Below, piece by piece: positions 34,922 through 45,812 of a stretch of DNA of 64,000 nucleotides (its first letter is position 1; each line of letters begins with the position of its first letter). A model generated the notes under the pieces. That model searched no databases, had not been told where the DNA came from, and saw nothing but the letters and a program-made list of their open reading frames with translations. Where the stretch lies: assembly GCA_018873225.1 (NCBI GenBank), contig JAEILZ010000004.1:2294001-2358000 (forward strand). The letters run 5' to 3'. Source of the stretch: [Phialemoniopsis] sp. UDSM-2020. Its lineage: Eukaryota > Ascomycota > Sordariomycetes > Thyridiales > Thyridiaceae. A program made the position numbers and the translations under genes.

Positions 34922-36153
34922 TTGTGGTTCCATTCTGCGAACGATGAATCTCGTCGTTGCTTGATGGCTGTTCGGCGTCCGGGTCTCACCTGTGGCCACG
35001 GGCATACCTACTCCACCAAGACAAGACCTTTTCGATGGCGGTTTCGATGATAATGAGAGATTGCACGCGTCAGTCGCGACACATCTGGCGTCGGCGCATC
35101 TTCTATAGCTTTTACACTAATAGCCATCGACGCTATCGGTATCAGGAGCATCTCCTCGACGTTGGACTTTGATTATGGCGTTACATTGGTACTTGACACA
35201 AAAATCGGAAGTGCGGCCCTGCTTTCCGAGCTCCACGTGCGCCGACTGCATGGGACATTGAATGGAGGGTCTGGTAGGAAAAGGGGGTGGCAAGATCACT
35301 GCCGTCTTCAATTCGTCCAATACAATCTTCTCTTGGATGGGTTCTGCTTTGGCAGTTGATGAGTGAGGTGTTTGGTTGTTGTAAATGAGGACCCTGCTTG
35401 CCCGAGCACACACCTCAATTTGTCCTGGCGGGTCCTCCTCTCCAGTCCTCCCGTGCACGCACCCCACGGACCATGGATGGCGTGACGGCCTCACGTCTCA
35501 GCACTCCTACCTAGGTAGGTAATACGTATGGCTTCAGGAGGTGCCAGCACCATGGCATGTATCGGCCGATCCCTCAGTGCTGTATCAGCCAAAGAATATT
35601 CACCCGAAGCCTGCACTTACGTTGCAACAGAGAGGGAAAGAAAGAAAGGCCTTTGTGTTTTCTGCTACCTAGGATCAGCATCAGATAGGGAGGTAAGGTA
35701 TTCCGCCCCCCACGCCGCGCTCATACGAAGTACATGGACATAGCAAGAGAAAGAGAGAGGAAGTCGCCTTTTTGGGGGTTGGGGGGGAGGAGAGATTAGA
35801 GCGTGGGGGTCCAATGCCCAGTGCAATATTCCTCCTGCTGTTAAAAAAATAGATATCTTCTCCTCCTCTCTTATGCCCACCCGCGCGCCCGGACTGACTG
35901 ACCCCCATTTTCCAATTCATCAGGCTCTACTTCGTAATTCGAGCCGTCCGTTACGTGCGGTCGCAACACAATACCTATGGCCGCCCGGACGATACCTTTG
36001 CCAATCCCTTCAAGGCATCTGCATACAAAGCCATGATAGTCAACACCAGCATATCATCCCTACCGCAGCCGCTGGTCGTCCGACTTTGATTTTCGGTCTA
36101 GATCTCCAAGCGTGCGGCCGGCCGGTAGCGATCTCTAGTCGAGTGATAATGCA
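34922..36153. other. Intergenic: upstream of the C2H2 regulator
   Basis: About 1.2 kb, with homopurine/pyrimidine patches near 35740-35800. No supported gene. Likely the promoter and leader of the downstream regulator. Confidence 0.5.
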
Positions 36154-38769
36154 ATGGCTTCGTCACAGCAGCAATCTACACCCATGGGTGGCTCTTACAA
36201 GAGGGCTAGCCGTAAAAATGCGCCGCGGAAGTTCATTTGCCAGGAGCCTGGTTGCCAGAAGGTCTATTCGAGGGCGGAGCATCTCCAACGACACCAGCTG
36301 AATCGTAAGTGGCTACCTAATGAGTCGCTTCGAGCTATCTCTCCAGCACCATGGCTATTCGCTGACACCCTGCCATCTTCTAGACTACCCCAAGGAGATA
36401 TACGAGTGCGCAATCGATGACTGTGGTCAGAAGTTCGTTCGCGCGGACCTGCTCGCCAGACACCAGACCCGCCATCGTCACAGCAGCTACATGCCAAGGA
36501 ACCGGGTGCCAAGCTTCAGCGTTTCGCGAGGTTCAACCGGTCAGGACCGGGCCTCGATCTTGCGGCCTACTCCGAGTATGCCTCATGATGCCGCTGTGCT
36601 GCTGACTTCGGATGCTGGCGTTAACCCGGGCCTCTCTGCCATGCGAGCCGGCCCAGACACGGAACCTCCGCCTTGGCCGTCGCCCATGTCAAAATCAGAG
36701 TACTACCCCCGAGAAAGCCATCTCCTCCAGCAACCACCTCCAGTGACAGTGATGCCGTTCAATGCCAATGTACACTTCCATCCTGATGCGGCGGCGGCAG
36801 CCTTGGCAAGAGATAATTTCGCCATGTGGCTCTTCGATCCCCAGCCTAGCTACGCCGAGTTCAGCGTGGCCCAGCTGCCTTTCCTAGAAGGAGGGCTAGA
36901 GTCCCCCTTTGATAGCAACATCCACCACGACTACGAGTCCCTGACTAGTCGCTCTCAGCTCGAGACTCCTCCGCGACTGGTCGACACAGATGAGCTCCTC
37001 ACAGAGTTCCGGCGTCATGAGATTCTACACTACTTCCAGGTCTTTCGCGGCAAACAGCCCAAGTGCGAACCTCTAATCGCTAACCTGGTGCAAGAAAGCG
37101 ACGAAAGAGGCGATATGCCGGCGCTGAGCCTGGAGATGATTCGTGACTGCCTGGACGAGTTCTGGAAAAATTGTGCGCACAGGCTTCCGATCATCCATCA
37201 AGCCACTTTCTCCTGCAACCGTTCCCCGATCCTTCTTGTCCTCGTCATGGTGGCCCTCGGTGCTTCGCTCCGGAGCCGCGATCAGAGCGGCAAACTATCA
37301 GATTACGGGGCGTTCGCAGACGTCATAATCAACAGTGTCCGATGGGAGATCTTGACGCACGAAGAAGCAACCCCGCCGGTGTCTTTGTGGGTTGCACAGG
37401 CACTGCTTCTCCTCGAGTTCTACGAGAAGATGTACTCTTCTCGAAAGCTCCACGAACGGTCCCATATCTATCACTCAGCTACACTCACACTGTTGCGGCG
37501 TGGGAGCCCGCTCATTGGCAAGTCCGGCAGCGAGTCTCCACCGGGTGAGTCGAGCGCCGCCGAGCCACACGGGGCTGCTGGCCTTGACTCTCGGACCTGG
37601 TGGACTCGTTGGGCCGAGACCGAAGCCATGCACAGGTAAGAATAATCCCAACACCTGGGAGCGTATGCGGCTTGACTAACCGATCCAGGGTGGTCTTTGT
37701 GGCTTTCTGCTTGGATGTTGCGCACGCGAGCATGTTTGGCCATTTGGCAACTATCGTACCTCAAGAAATTCGGCTCCCCCTGCCTTGCGATGACCACCTG
37801 TGGACGGCATCACAGCCTGAAGACGTCCGGCAGCTGGACGCCAATCTTCGAATGTATGGAGTCAAGCCTGTCTCCTTCCTCGACGGCCTCAAGCGCGCGC
37901 TGCACGGTAAAGAGGTTAGGACTCACAGCTTCGGAAGAATGATCATCATGACTGGACTACTCAGTGTTGGGTGGCATCTCAGTCATCGGGAGACCCACTT
38001 GAAGTGGTTAGATCTCACAGCACCGTCAAGCGAAGCAAAGGATAACTGGCGCAGAGTCCTTTTGAAAGCATTCGACAACTGGAAGGAGAGCTTTGACGCT
38101 GCTCAGGGAACCCTGGAGGCATCTGCAAGCTCTGCAGGCCACCGGGCCGGCTCGAATGGACCCATCCAGAGTGCTAGCGTTCTCTACCATCTGTCGCACA
38201 TATCATTGCACGTCGACATTGTCGATGTGCAAGTCTATTCCGGAGCGAGAAGATTACTGGGACGGAAAGTATCGAGCCGAGACTACACTAACGTTGTCTC
38301 GCGTATGCAGGGCTGGTCCAGAAGAGCCTCGACGCGTCATGCCATCCTACATGCGTTCAAGCTGCTCTACGGCGTGCTTGTCGACCCTCGCAGAGACATA
38401 CGCCGTGCTACGGACGGTGTGCAGTCTCACCTAGAGTCTTGCCGCGATCCACACCAGCCCTGGATAATGTACTACAGTGCATTGTCAATATGGTCATTCG
38501 TCCGTGCACTCGATCTTCCATTACATCAGACTCTGAACTCGCCTCCGAGCTTGGACAGCGCCCACGGCTATCACACTGCCGTCAACTATCTTCGCGGCGT
38601 TGCGGAATTGCCAGAGCTTAGTGAAGCTGTGGCTTTGACTCTAGCAGACGGCTTACCGGATTTGCTCCATTTTCTCCAGGGCTTCTTTTCGGAAGCCCAA
38701 TCCGAACTCTTGAAAGAGGCTCATAATCGTCTTAAAGTCTGTAGAGATGCGCTGGTCCATGGCGGATGA
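36154..38769 (+). CDS. C2H2 zinc-finger transcription factor with fungal_trans domain
   Basis: Three exons (36154-36304, 36384-37635, 37689-38769), 827 aa, nuclear regulator. Two C2H2 fingers sit at the N-terminus: CQEPGCQKVYSRAEHLQRH completed to H-x3-H by the first splice junction, and CAIDDCGQKFVRADLLARH. A disordered Pro/Ser-rich linker follows (about 90-260). From about 265 to the end is a fungal_trans-type domain (ALSLEMIRDCLDEFWKN, HRLPIIHQATFS, then FCLDVAHASMFGH, and a long helical C-terminal half). This C2H2 plus fungal_trans layout is common in filamentous fungi; targets cannot be read from sequence. The exact in-phase recovery of the last His of finger 1 supports the first intron. 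Confidence 0.9.
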
Positions 38770-39825
38770 GTAGGGATATCTATTGGCTACTGGATTCCTG
38801 CCTTGCCCCTATAGACTTATTTGGTCTTCACGAGATCGTTGCTAAGAACTGGGAACACTTCGCGACGCTGCGCCGGTCTCCAATGATTGACATTCCCAGC
38901 TCGAAAGTCGATGATCAATAAGCATGGCGTTCAAAGAGAATCAAGGGATTATCGTTGAACATTGAGTGCTCAATGGAGCCTGTTGAGCAACAAGTTCATA
39001 ACATCACCACAGGCGTCTTATCCCACTAACCCAAATTCGTTCAAGTCGGGACGCAAGGTGTAGTTTGACTACGGACTTGTGTCGATGATGCAGGGAAATC
39101 TTTAGGCCGCCCCCGACGGCTATATTATACGCAATAGTTTGACCGCGGTCCAATCCACGTGCAGTTATCATTTTCATCTTAATGGTGTATCTGGTTCCCT
39201 CGGTGATTTCAAATCGACGGCCCGCGCATTGAAGATCGAGTGTCTCACCCTGACCCCTCCGAACTTCAAACTCAGGGAGGTTTCAGACCATCCATAACCC
39301 AACTTTTATCGTCCGATCGTACCCAAGAAATATAGTTGTCGACAGGGAAATATCTCCACGCCCCTACCGGGGACTGACAAGTTCAATGCATGACTTCCTT
39401 CGGACGAAAACCAGGAAGCAATTGAAGGGACCCGTTGATGTTTCAGCTCATTCCGGGGAAGTTCGAAACTACCTGCCTGATGAACCGAACAGTCACCGAC
39501 GTGGCAGATGCCTGCATGATCCCTTGATGCTTGCCAGTGAGCAATTGGTTGGATAAATGCGAGTCATCATCTGGCCTTGGCTTTACACAACGCCTCGCCG
39601 GAACCAGTGTCGAAGAGATGTGGTCGGTTTCTGGCTTCTTTTCTCATGGACTTTGTATAATACTTAGCCGCCGTGCCATGGCGTGGCGTGGTCGTCTGCG
39701 AAAATAGGAAGAGGGCATGCAGGACCTTCCATGGACTTCCACGCAACATATTACATCGCTGTCTTTGACGGCTGTCCATGTACCTGCTAGGCAGTCATAC
39801 ATATGACAGACGGTGCCAGTAGAGA
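38770..39825. other. Intergenic between regulator and unknown membrane protein
   Basis: About 1.06 kb of unremarkable sequence. No gene, RNA or repeat supported. Confidence 0.5.
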
Positions 39826-41421
39826 ATGCAGGCTCGATCAATAGAAGACCATAAGCTTCCGGACGATAGCTATGGGCCAGACAGCGAACAGAAGACAGAT
39901 CAGAAGGGCAGGGAGCCTCAGCCAGTGGTGGTCCTCTCTGCCTTGCTCGTTCTTCTTCTATTCTCCTGCGCTGGCGCGATTTTGGCGACCTTGGGTATTA
40001 CTCACAAGGCCTTCCGCCTTGCCGGCGACCTCTCTGCTCGCGTCACTCTGTTTGTGGCGAGCTTGCTTGGCATAGCCTATGTTCTTCTTCACATCGTTAC
40101 TTCCCGACGGTTCCTACGAGGACGGCAGAGTCGCCATGGGCATCGGAGCAGCCTAAATGCAGGAGCAACCATCGTGCTACGACTTGGGGTCATTGCTTGG
40201 CTTGCGGCGATTGTATCTTCATCGGTCCAACTATCGAAGCTGGGAGATTCTGTCTTGAGTATCTACCTGGTAATCAGCTCAGTCGCCTTGTATGTTGCAA
40301 ATTCATCTCCATGTGCGCGAATGACATCACTGATCGCTCCCAGTATCTTATCCTGCACCCTCCTACTCAGGACCTTCGTCATCTCGCTCAGGTCGTATTC
40401 AGATAGCGCAGATGCAGAGATACCGAGGGCACCAGTTAAGCCAGAGAAACCATTGTCATCTGGCTCAGCAACCTCTGGAGTCGATGTCGAAGAAGCCAAC
40501 GTTCTTTTCTACTGGAAAAGCACCAACGTCATCGAAGTACCCCTTCAGCCCCCAGGAGGTCAGGGGGACTCACAAACGGAGACCGAAAGCCCGGGTTCAT
40601 CCCAAGACAAGAGCCCAAGGTCCGTCCTCCACCCTCTAGGTTTTCAGCCTGGACTCCCTGCCAGTCCATCACCAAAAGTGGTTAGGCCCAAGATCACACG
40701 CAAGCCATCTACACCCCCTTCAACAATGCACGAGTCCACGGACCAGACTCGGTACTCCGTCAAGAGGAAGCCAGTACCCGTCATTCAAAGGAAGCCTGTC
40801 CCAATAGGTCAGAATAGTAGTGTTCTTGACCGGCCAATCCACGCGGAGCAGACCAAAGACTTTCACAATGCCCAGAACATCGTCGTGCCCCTTGGCCGTG
40901 CCCAGCACGAAAGTATTTCTGGACCGAAAACCATCGAAGCATGGATTGAGAGTACATTCAATATGAGCAGACCAGTCTCTGGGTCACGAGCACAGAATGA
41001 TGCTAGTCCGCCAGGAGTTTTGAGCCATGGCGACGATGGAAGCGACACAAGCAGCAGCTGGGAAACTGCCAGTTGTTCTGAGCTGATTAAGGCGTGGCCA
41101 CTGCTGAATGAGTCGAGACGCGGTAGAGCCGGAAGACCAAGGGTAATATTCACGACGGACCGGAGAGCGAGAAGGATCGTTTTGAAGGATGCGAGGACTG
41201 TACGCAGGATTAGGCGGCCCTCCAAATCCTCTCGGAGCCAGTTGCAGAGCACCTCGCCATCGAAAAAGTCTGATCCAAGCAGGTCATTACTGGATCGCGA
41301 GATGGCAATCAGCTGGCCGGAGGTCGCTACGAGTTCTGGCATTCACAAGTCCGCCCGTGTTGTACTGCCCCGTTATCGACCTATAAGTCCCATGACGGTG
41401 CTTGAAAATCACCGAGGATAG
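39826..41421 (+). CDS. Multi-spanning membrane protein of unknown function
   Basis: Single-exon 531-aa protein that I do not recognise. Residues 1-33 are charged. Hydrophobic helices follow at about 34-58 (VVVLSALLVLLLFSCAGAIL), 73-93, 115-136, 142-160 and possibly 165-187, so four or five membrane passes. The remaining 340 residues are a hydrophilic, Ser/Pro/Lys-rich tail with short repeated KPVPVIQRKPVPIGQ, then basic clusters (DRRARRIVLKDARTVRRIRRP) and SSSWETASCSELIKAW. It resembles fungal proteins of unknown function with an N-terminal membrane domain and a disordered cytosolic tail. No signal peptide. Confidence 0.75.
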   Translation: MQARSIEDHKLPDDSYGPDSEQKTDQKGREPQPVVVLSALLVLLLFSCAGAILATLGITHKAFRLAGDLSARVTLFVASLLGIAYVLLHIVTSRRFLRGRQSRHGHRSSLNAGATIVLRLGVIAWLAAIVSSSVQLSKLGDSVLSIYLVISSVALYVANSSPCARMTSLIAPSILSCTLLLRTFVISLRSYSDSADAEIPRAPVKPEKPLSSGSATSGVDVEEANVLFYWKSTNVIEVPLQPPGGQGDSQTETESPGSSQDKSPRSVLHPLGFQPGLPASPSPKVVRPKITRKPSTPPSTMHESTDQTRYSVKRKPVPVIQRKPVPIGQNSSVLDRPIHAEQTKDFHNAQNIVVPLGRAQHESISGPKTIEAWIESTFNMSRPVSGSRAQNDASPPGVLSHGDDGSDTSSSWETASCSELIKAWPLLNESRRGRAGRPRVIFTTDRRARRIVLKDARTVRRIRRPSKSSRSQLQSTSPSKKSDPSRSLLDREMAISWPEVATSSGIHKSARVVLPRYRPISPMTVLENHRG

Positions 41422-41472
41422 CTTCTGCCTAATGTCAAGTTCAATTTTCTTGGAATAATACCAAAACCGTGT

Positions 41473-42840
41473 CTATTCGTCTTGTGCAGCTGTCACCTCT
41501 TTTGTTTTGAGTTCACATATCTGTCTATCCAGCCATGCCCCGAATCCGACAAAGCCAGTGCCGTTCCACCGTGCACAATATCTCCTCAATACATTGTATC
41601 GATCCCTTATGTATTCAGACTCGGCTGCTTTTCTGTGTTTCGAGGCAGAGCTTTCTCCTACAATAGCCCAAGCGAGCTTGGAGAGGCAAACGGGGCAAAG
41701 ATATGGTGGTTGCCTGACGTCTTCAGCCAGAGAACTCGTCGCCCCCATGACGCAGGCATAGTAGGTGCAGTGGCCGATCCCAAGACAATGTGCCAGTTCG
41801 TGCGAAGCTGTTATCCCGACGCGGTATTGCCAACAGCCTGAAAATGAAGACGTGTCTCTTGGATTCAGTATGCTATTTGAAGCTTTGATTGCTTCCGTGA
41901 GGGCAGTATCTGTATCGTCGTCCCTAACGGACCGAGTATTTGATGCCTTGCGCTTTGACGCCTCACAAAGCCGGTCAATATAACTACGGCAGTGCGAGGC
42001 AGGCCACATGTGTTCTCGATCGATGCCGCTGTAGAGGTCGAGCGCAGGATGGTATCTGAAGGAGCTGACCACCGACACGCGACTACCCCCGAATGCACGA
42101 CCGCAGCAAAAGTCATCGTCCTCATCCTCGAAGAGATCATGAGAAACAAGCAGCACAGCTGCATAAGCGTCTTGTGGCAGGCACTCGATCATAGCATCGA
42201 TTATGTCGTTCAGATTTAGCTGTCGCGTAGCTATACCGTCTGGACTAGGCCTCGCACCGACACGGACACAGGTCTCGCTGGCCGTGGCAATACCGACATA
42301 ATTGCTGTTATTGGACAGTGAACCATCCCATGATACCCAGCGGAAGAAGTCCGGCTTGGCTAGCTTGACATCGAGACCATGATAAAAGGCAGCGAGATAC
42401 GTCTGTATGTCGGCAGGCTTCGGAGTGGCCAGATTCAATGGTGTCGTAGGGTCCTTCGCGTCTTCGGGGACGACCGGCCTGGCCCAGTCCTTCATGACGG
42501 TGGCATCAGAGGCAATCACCGGAGCATTTATTACGTAAATACTCTTGCGATCGGCAGTGACGCGATTGCGGCCCTTGAACATTGAGAAAGACCTTAGGCT
42601 CTGTGGTTCGGAGCCAGGCTCAAGGGCCAATTCATCTCCGGGTATGATCAACGGTGCCGGAAAAGTGCCGGGGGCGGGTGCATCAGCAGCAACGGACTGA
42701 CCCTTCAACAGACGACCCGAACTATTCATCGCTGCCATACGTCTCTCCACTGGGATAGTCTTGAAGCCGCATTCGCGGGCATGAGGCGAGCTTTCTGTGT
42801 AGACACTCGCGTGGGGACATTTGCCGGCGGGCGGAGCCAT
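41473..42840 (-). CDS. Archaemetzincin-like zinc metalloprotease
   Basis: Single-exon 455-aa protein. The zinc-binding motif HELAHCLGIGHCTYYACVM (near residues 344-362) is the extended HExxHxxGxxH(C) of archaemetzincins (family M54), followed by the Cys-rich PYLCPVCLSKL, also typical. Upstream the domain contains YVGIATASET and LLVSHDLFEDEDDDFCCGRAFGG, matching the family's substrate-edge and Cys-containing region. The N-terminal 100 residues are less ordered. No signal peptide, so probably intracellular. Human AMZ1/AMZ2 are the closest known types; substrates in fungi are unknown. Confidence 0.87.
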   Translation of the reverse strand: MAPPAGKCPHASVYTESSPHARECGFKTIPVERRMAAMNSSGRLLKGQSVAADAPAPGTFPAPLIIPGDELALEPGSEPQSLRSFSMFKGRNRVTADRKSIYVINAPVIASDATVMKDWARPVVPEDAKDPTTPLNLATPKPADIQTYLAAFYHGLDVKLAKPDFFRWVSWDGSLSNNSNYVGIATASETCVRVGARPSPDGIATRQLNLNDIIDAMIECLPQDAYAAVLLVSHDLFEDEDDDFCCGRAFGGSRVSVVSSFRYHPALDLYSGIDREHMWPASHCRSYIDRLCEASKRKASNTRSVRDDDTDTALTEAIKASNSILNPRDTSSFSGCWQYRVGITASHELAHCLGIGHCTYYACVMGATSSLAEDVRQPPYLCPVCLSKLAWAIVGESSASKHRKAAESEYIRDRYNVLRRYCARWNGTGFVGFGAWLDRQICELKTKEVTAAQDE

Positions 42841-42960
42841 GGTGGGTGGCGGATGGAAAGGTAGAATGATGTGTATGCAGATGACTGGCGAGAGTGGTGA
42901 AAAGGGTTGGGATCATGAAAAGGTAGAAAAAGGTGGAATATTTTGTCTGTTGGCCCAAGA

Positions 42961-42996
42961 CGATGGATGATGGATGATGGATGATGGATGATGGCC
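42961..42996. repeat. Short tandem repeat (ATGGATG)n
   Basis: About five copies of a 7-nt ATGGATG/GATGGAT unit just upstream of the archaemetzincin start. Directly visible; length probably variable between strains. Confidence 0.85.
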
Positions 42997-43092
42997 TGAG
43001 GCAGGGGGGTTGGCTGGCTGTTGCCTGCAGCCCTGCTCCATCTCCATCAATGCTGGATGTCCCATTGATCCTCCTCGCCCACTCGGCCCGGC

Positions 43093-43728
43093 TCATCGCT
43101 TCGAGGGTCTGGTCATGAAGCACTGCGAATAGCTCGCGTCGAGATAAAACAGCCTTTTCACTTCTCTGAACCCATTCTTCACATAGACTAGCCGCCCCTC
43201 GGGGGTGCTGTCTAGATAGCATTCCAAACCCTGCTCGTCGGCTTTCTCGACACCCCATGCCACCAGCAAACTGCCGGCGCCTTTGCCCTGGTGCTCCTTT
43301 CTCGTGCCGATGCACTCGAGGTACCAGTGTGGGCGATCACCCATGAGCTGTTCGTGCTGACTTGCTAGTGAAGCAAAGAACTGCGCCCCGAACTCGGGAT
43401 CGCCATCGCTCGGCCAGCTGGACAGCTCGGGCGGAGGTGCATAGTGCTCGTGTGGCGACAAGGGCGCCATCCATTTAGCAAAGGCAATGATCTCACCCTC
43501 GTCGTCCTCTGCCGGGCCTGAAGAGGTTTTGTCGTCGATGACGACCAGAAAACGCGAGTGGGGATCGTCCATCTCGTCCATGAGTCCAGAGTACCAGAAA
43601 TTGTGAGCTTCAACCGAGGTAACGGGAAACACGATTTGCTGAACCAGGTTGCCGGCAAAGGCCGAAAAGTAGATATCGCACATGACGGCAACGTCCTCCC
43701 GCCGCCCTGGACGGAGCTTCAAACCCAT
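43093..43728 (-). CDS. GNAT-family N-acetyltransferase
   Basis: Single-exon 211-aa protein from the ATG of MGLKLRPG; the open frame upstream has no ATG. The GNAT fold is visible: LRPGRREDVAVMCDIYFSAF (beta1-alpha1), WYLECIGTRKEHQGKGAGSL containing the acetyl-CoA-binding Q-x-x-G-x-G/A loop, LVAWGVEKADEQGLECYLDS, and GRLVYVKNGFREV at the end. Small fungal GNATs of this type acetylate unknown small molecules or proteins. It lies 250 nt upstream of, and co-directional with, the archaemetzincin gene. Confidence 0.88.
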   Translation of the reverse strand: MGLKLRPGRREDVAVMCDIYFSAFAGNLVQQIVFPVTSVEAHNFWYSGLMDEMDDPHSRFLVVIDDKTSSGPAEDDEGEIIAFAKWMAPLSPHEHYAPPPELSSWPSDGDPEFGAQFFASLASQHEQLMGDRPHWYLECIGTRKEHQGKGAGSLLVAWGVEKADEQGLECYLDSTPEGRLVYVKNGFREVKRLFYLDASYSQCFMTRPSKR

Positions 43729-44009
43729 GGCTTCGAAGGATGGGAACAACCTCAGTGCTGGGAAGTGGGACTTGCAACAGCGGCACTGGTTGGGCGGGCC
43801 GGGCCGGCGATGGCGATGGCGAGAGGAGACCAAAATGGTAAGAAAAGAATGAGACCTAAAAAAATGAGGGGCAAGGGTGCACAAGTCGCTCCGGTATTTC
43901 CTCGGAGATTACAAGGCGGCGGGCTAATATGTCTTCATGTTCGCTGTGCTCTTCCTGATATAACAATAAAATACACCAACCAACCTGCTGCCCCCTTCTA
44001 TCCTTGACC

Positions 44010-44376
44010 TTAAAACCCTTGCTTTTGCACCTGAGCCTTTGCCGCCGCAATAGTTGCAGCTGCGTTGGGATCAACGAAATTGCAGCCTTGCTTGCCTGCC
44101 TGGAATTGAGCTGCTTCCGCCGAGCAGACTCCGAGCCCGCTGGCATTCGCGCAGCACCCGCTCGCACAGTCGGCGTTCGCAACACATCCTCCCGTAATAA
44201 ACTGGGCTCCGTTTCCGCCTCCGACATTCTTGGCGCCTGCGTTATTCGGCGTGATGGCCAGGCACGCAGTAGCAACTGCAAGCATTTGTACAATTAGCTC
44301 CACAGGTCCATGAGAAGGGGCCGAGTGGCGTGGGAGTAGACTTGCAAGTCAGAACGGCAACCAGCACGCGAACCAT
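44010..44376 (-). CDS. BAS2-like small cysteine-rich secreted protein (GC-AG intron)
   Basis: Two exons (44376-44346 and 44275-44010) give a 98-aa preprotein. The join uses a GCAAGT donor at 44345, a GC-AG intron of 70 nt, and restores a clean signal peptide MVRVLVAVLTFATACLA. The mature part has KNVGGGNGAQFITGGC, a CVANADCASGCCAN cluster and GKQGCNFVDPN, ending in AAAKAQVQKQGF: six mature cysteines. This is the pattern of fungal BAS2-like proteins, first described as a biotrophy-associated secreted protein of the rice blast fungus; homologues are widespread in plant-associated Sordariomycetes. Function unknown. Without the GC-AG intron the signal peptide is lost, which supports the model. 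Confidence 0.82.
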
Positions 44377-45147
44377 TGCTACGTTATGTCATCGAGGTTT
44401 AGTATAAAGATGTTGTGTTGTGCAACAAGAGCGGAAAATGACTCCAGGTCGAGCGAGAAGAAGCATGGGATTGAAAATCGAGGATGTAAAGTCGTAACTC
44501 GGTGGACAATGTTGACTCTTTTGTATGGCTATCAAATATGGTCGTATGGAGCGATATTTCAGTATTTCGAAGTGCTTAGAGATGGGAGGTTGTTTCAAGG
44601 CGCTACATGTCTGATAACCGATATCATCCAGTTTGATCGACGCTTGAATCCGTAACGTGCCGCTTTGGCGTCTTGGATACGTCAAGATGTAGGGCCGCTC
44701 AATCGACCCGTGACAGTCTTGGTCGATCAAGGTTTCAAGATCTGACAACCGGGTTTCGCGTGCTATTCAAAGCTTCTCGCGGCTGCGCATGCCGTCTTCT
44801 GTGTTTCTCGAAGTCCTAAATCTGAGATGTCCCCCGGTATTTCCTGGCTGATGCAACTTTTCCGTCTTGTCTTTTTCGTCTTGTTTCTCCTGAAACCACT
44901 TTGTACCATCTTAACATTCCGGAGTGTTAATAAAAGCCTAGTCACAACTGGTTGATTGGGTGAAAGTCAAGGTGTGACGTTATAATCCCAGAAAAAGTCG
45001 TATGAAATCAACACGAAGAACAACAAGGTGGCCACACATTACAGCATTGTGAAGTGAAGATTAGAAGGCCATTGCGACTTCAAGTTCATTGCTCAATAAT
45101 ATGTGCACGTGAATTCTATAAACCTTTACTTTCGTTGTCCAGCACTC
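44377..45147. other. Intergenic between two small secreted protein genes
   Basis: About 770 nt, AT-richer than its surroundings. No supported gene. Contains the 3' end of the DUF7907-like gene and the promoter of the BAS2-like gene. Confidence 0.5.
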
Positions 45148-45812
45148 TTAGATATACTCGGGGACAAGGTCGACGTCAGCACAAGTCTCCAGCTCCAGAT
45201 GGCCGAATCCATTGATGCGGAAGAACAGCTGGGTCCCAGGGAAAGCCCCATCGAGACTTCCGTGCCACCACTTGCACACTGCGTACGCGGGTGAGCAAAC
45301 AGGTCGCCGCAGTTGGGAGGACATAGTCACTTACCATACCAGCCGCCGAAGCTCGAAGGCGTTGTCCCGGAGCCGACATTGGTCCATTGCAAGCCGGTGT
45401 CGTTGATCCAAAAGGCGCTCCGGTCTGTCGCCGCGCCGCCAGCATTGATACGGACCGGCTGCCAGGCTGCGTAGGTATTGACGGAAATGTCTGGCACCAT
45501 TGACCACGGGATTCCTTGAGATCCAAGGTCGAACACGAGCCCGGACAGGGCCTGGCCGTCGGCACTGGTCAGGTCAGTGGCATTGAGAAACCCCGGGATG
45601 GCGTGCGAGCGGTTGCTGGTGAACATGGCGTCGTTGAAGCCCGCGCCGGTGTGGTGCGCGTACAGCCAGAGGCCGTCAAACTCGGCCTTGTTCTCCTGGC
45701 CGCCCTTGAGCTGCGTGCGCAGGCTGAACTCCCTCGACGAGTTGAAGTCCTGAGCGCTGACGCTGCCGAACAAAGCAGCCCAAGCCCCAGCAGCGAAGAG
45801 AGAGGCACGCAT
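45148..45812 (-). CDS. Secreted DUF7907-like protein
   Basis: Exons 45812-45335 and 45278-45148 join through a GTAAGT...CAG intron to 202 aa. Signal peptide MRASLFAAGAWAALFGSVSA (1-20). Then FSLRTQLKGG, LWLYAHHTGAGFNDAMFT, GIPWSMVPDISVNTYAAW, LQWTNVG and, across the splice, GWYVCKWWHG with GTQLFFRI near the end. These blocks are those of a fungal secreted-protein family of unknown function (DUF7907 type) common in plant-associated ascomycetes. Two Cys lie in the second exon and may form one disulphide. It lies next to and in the same direction as the BAS2-like gene. Confidence 0.82.

Noticed and set aside
39035..39065. GTTCAAGTC resembling a tRNA B-box
   Set aside because: No matching A-box or cloverleaf pairing could be made around it.
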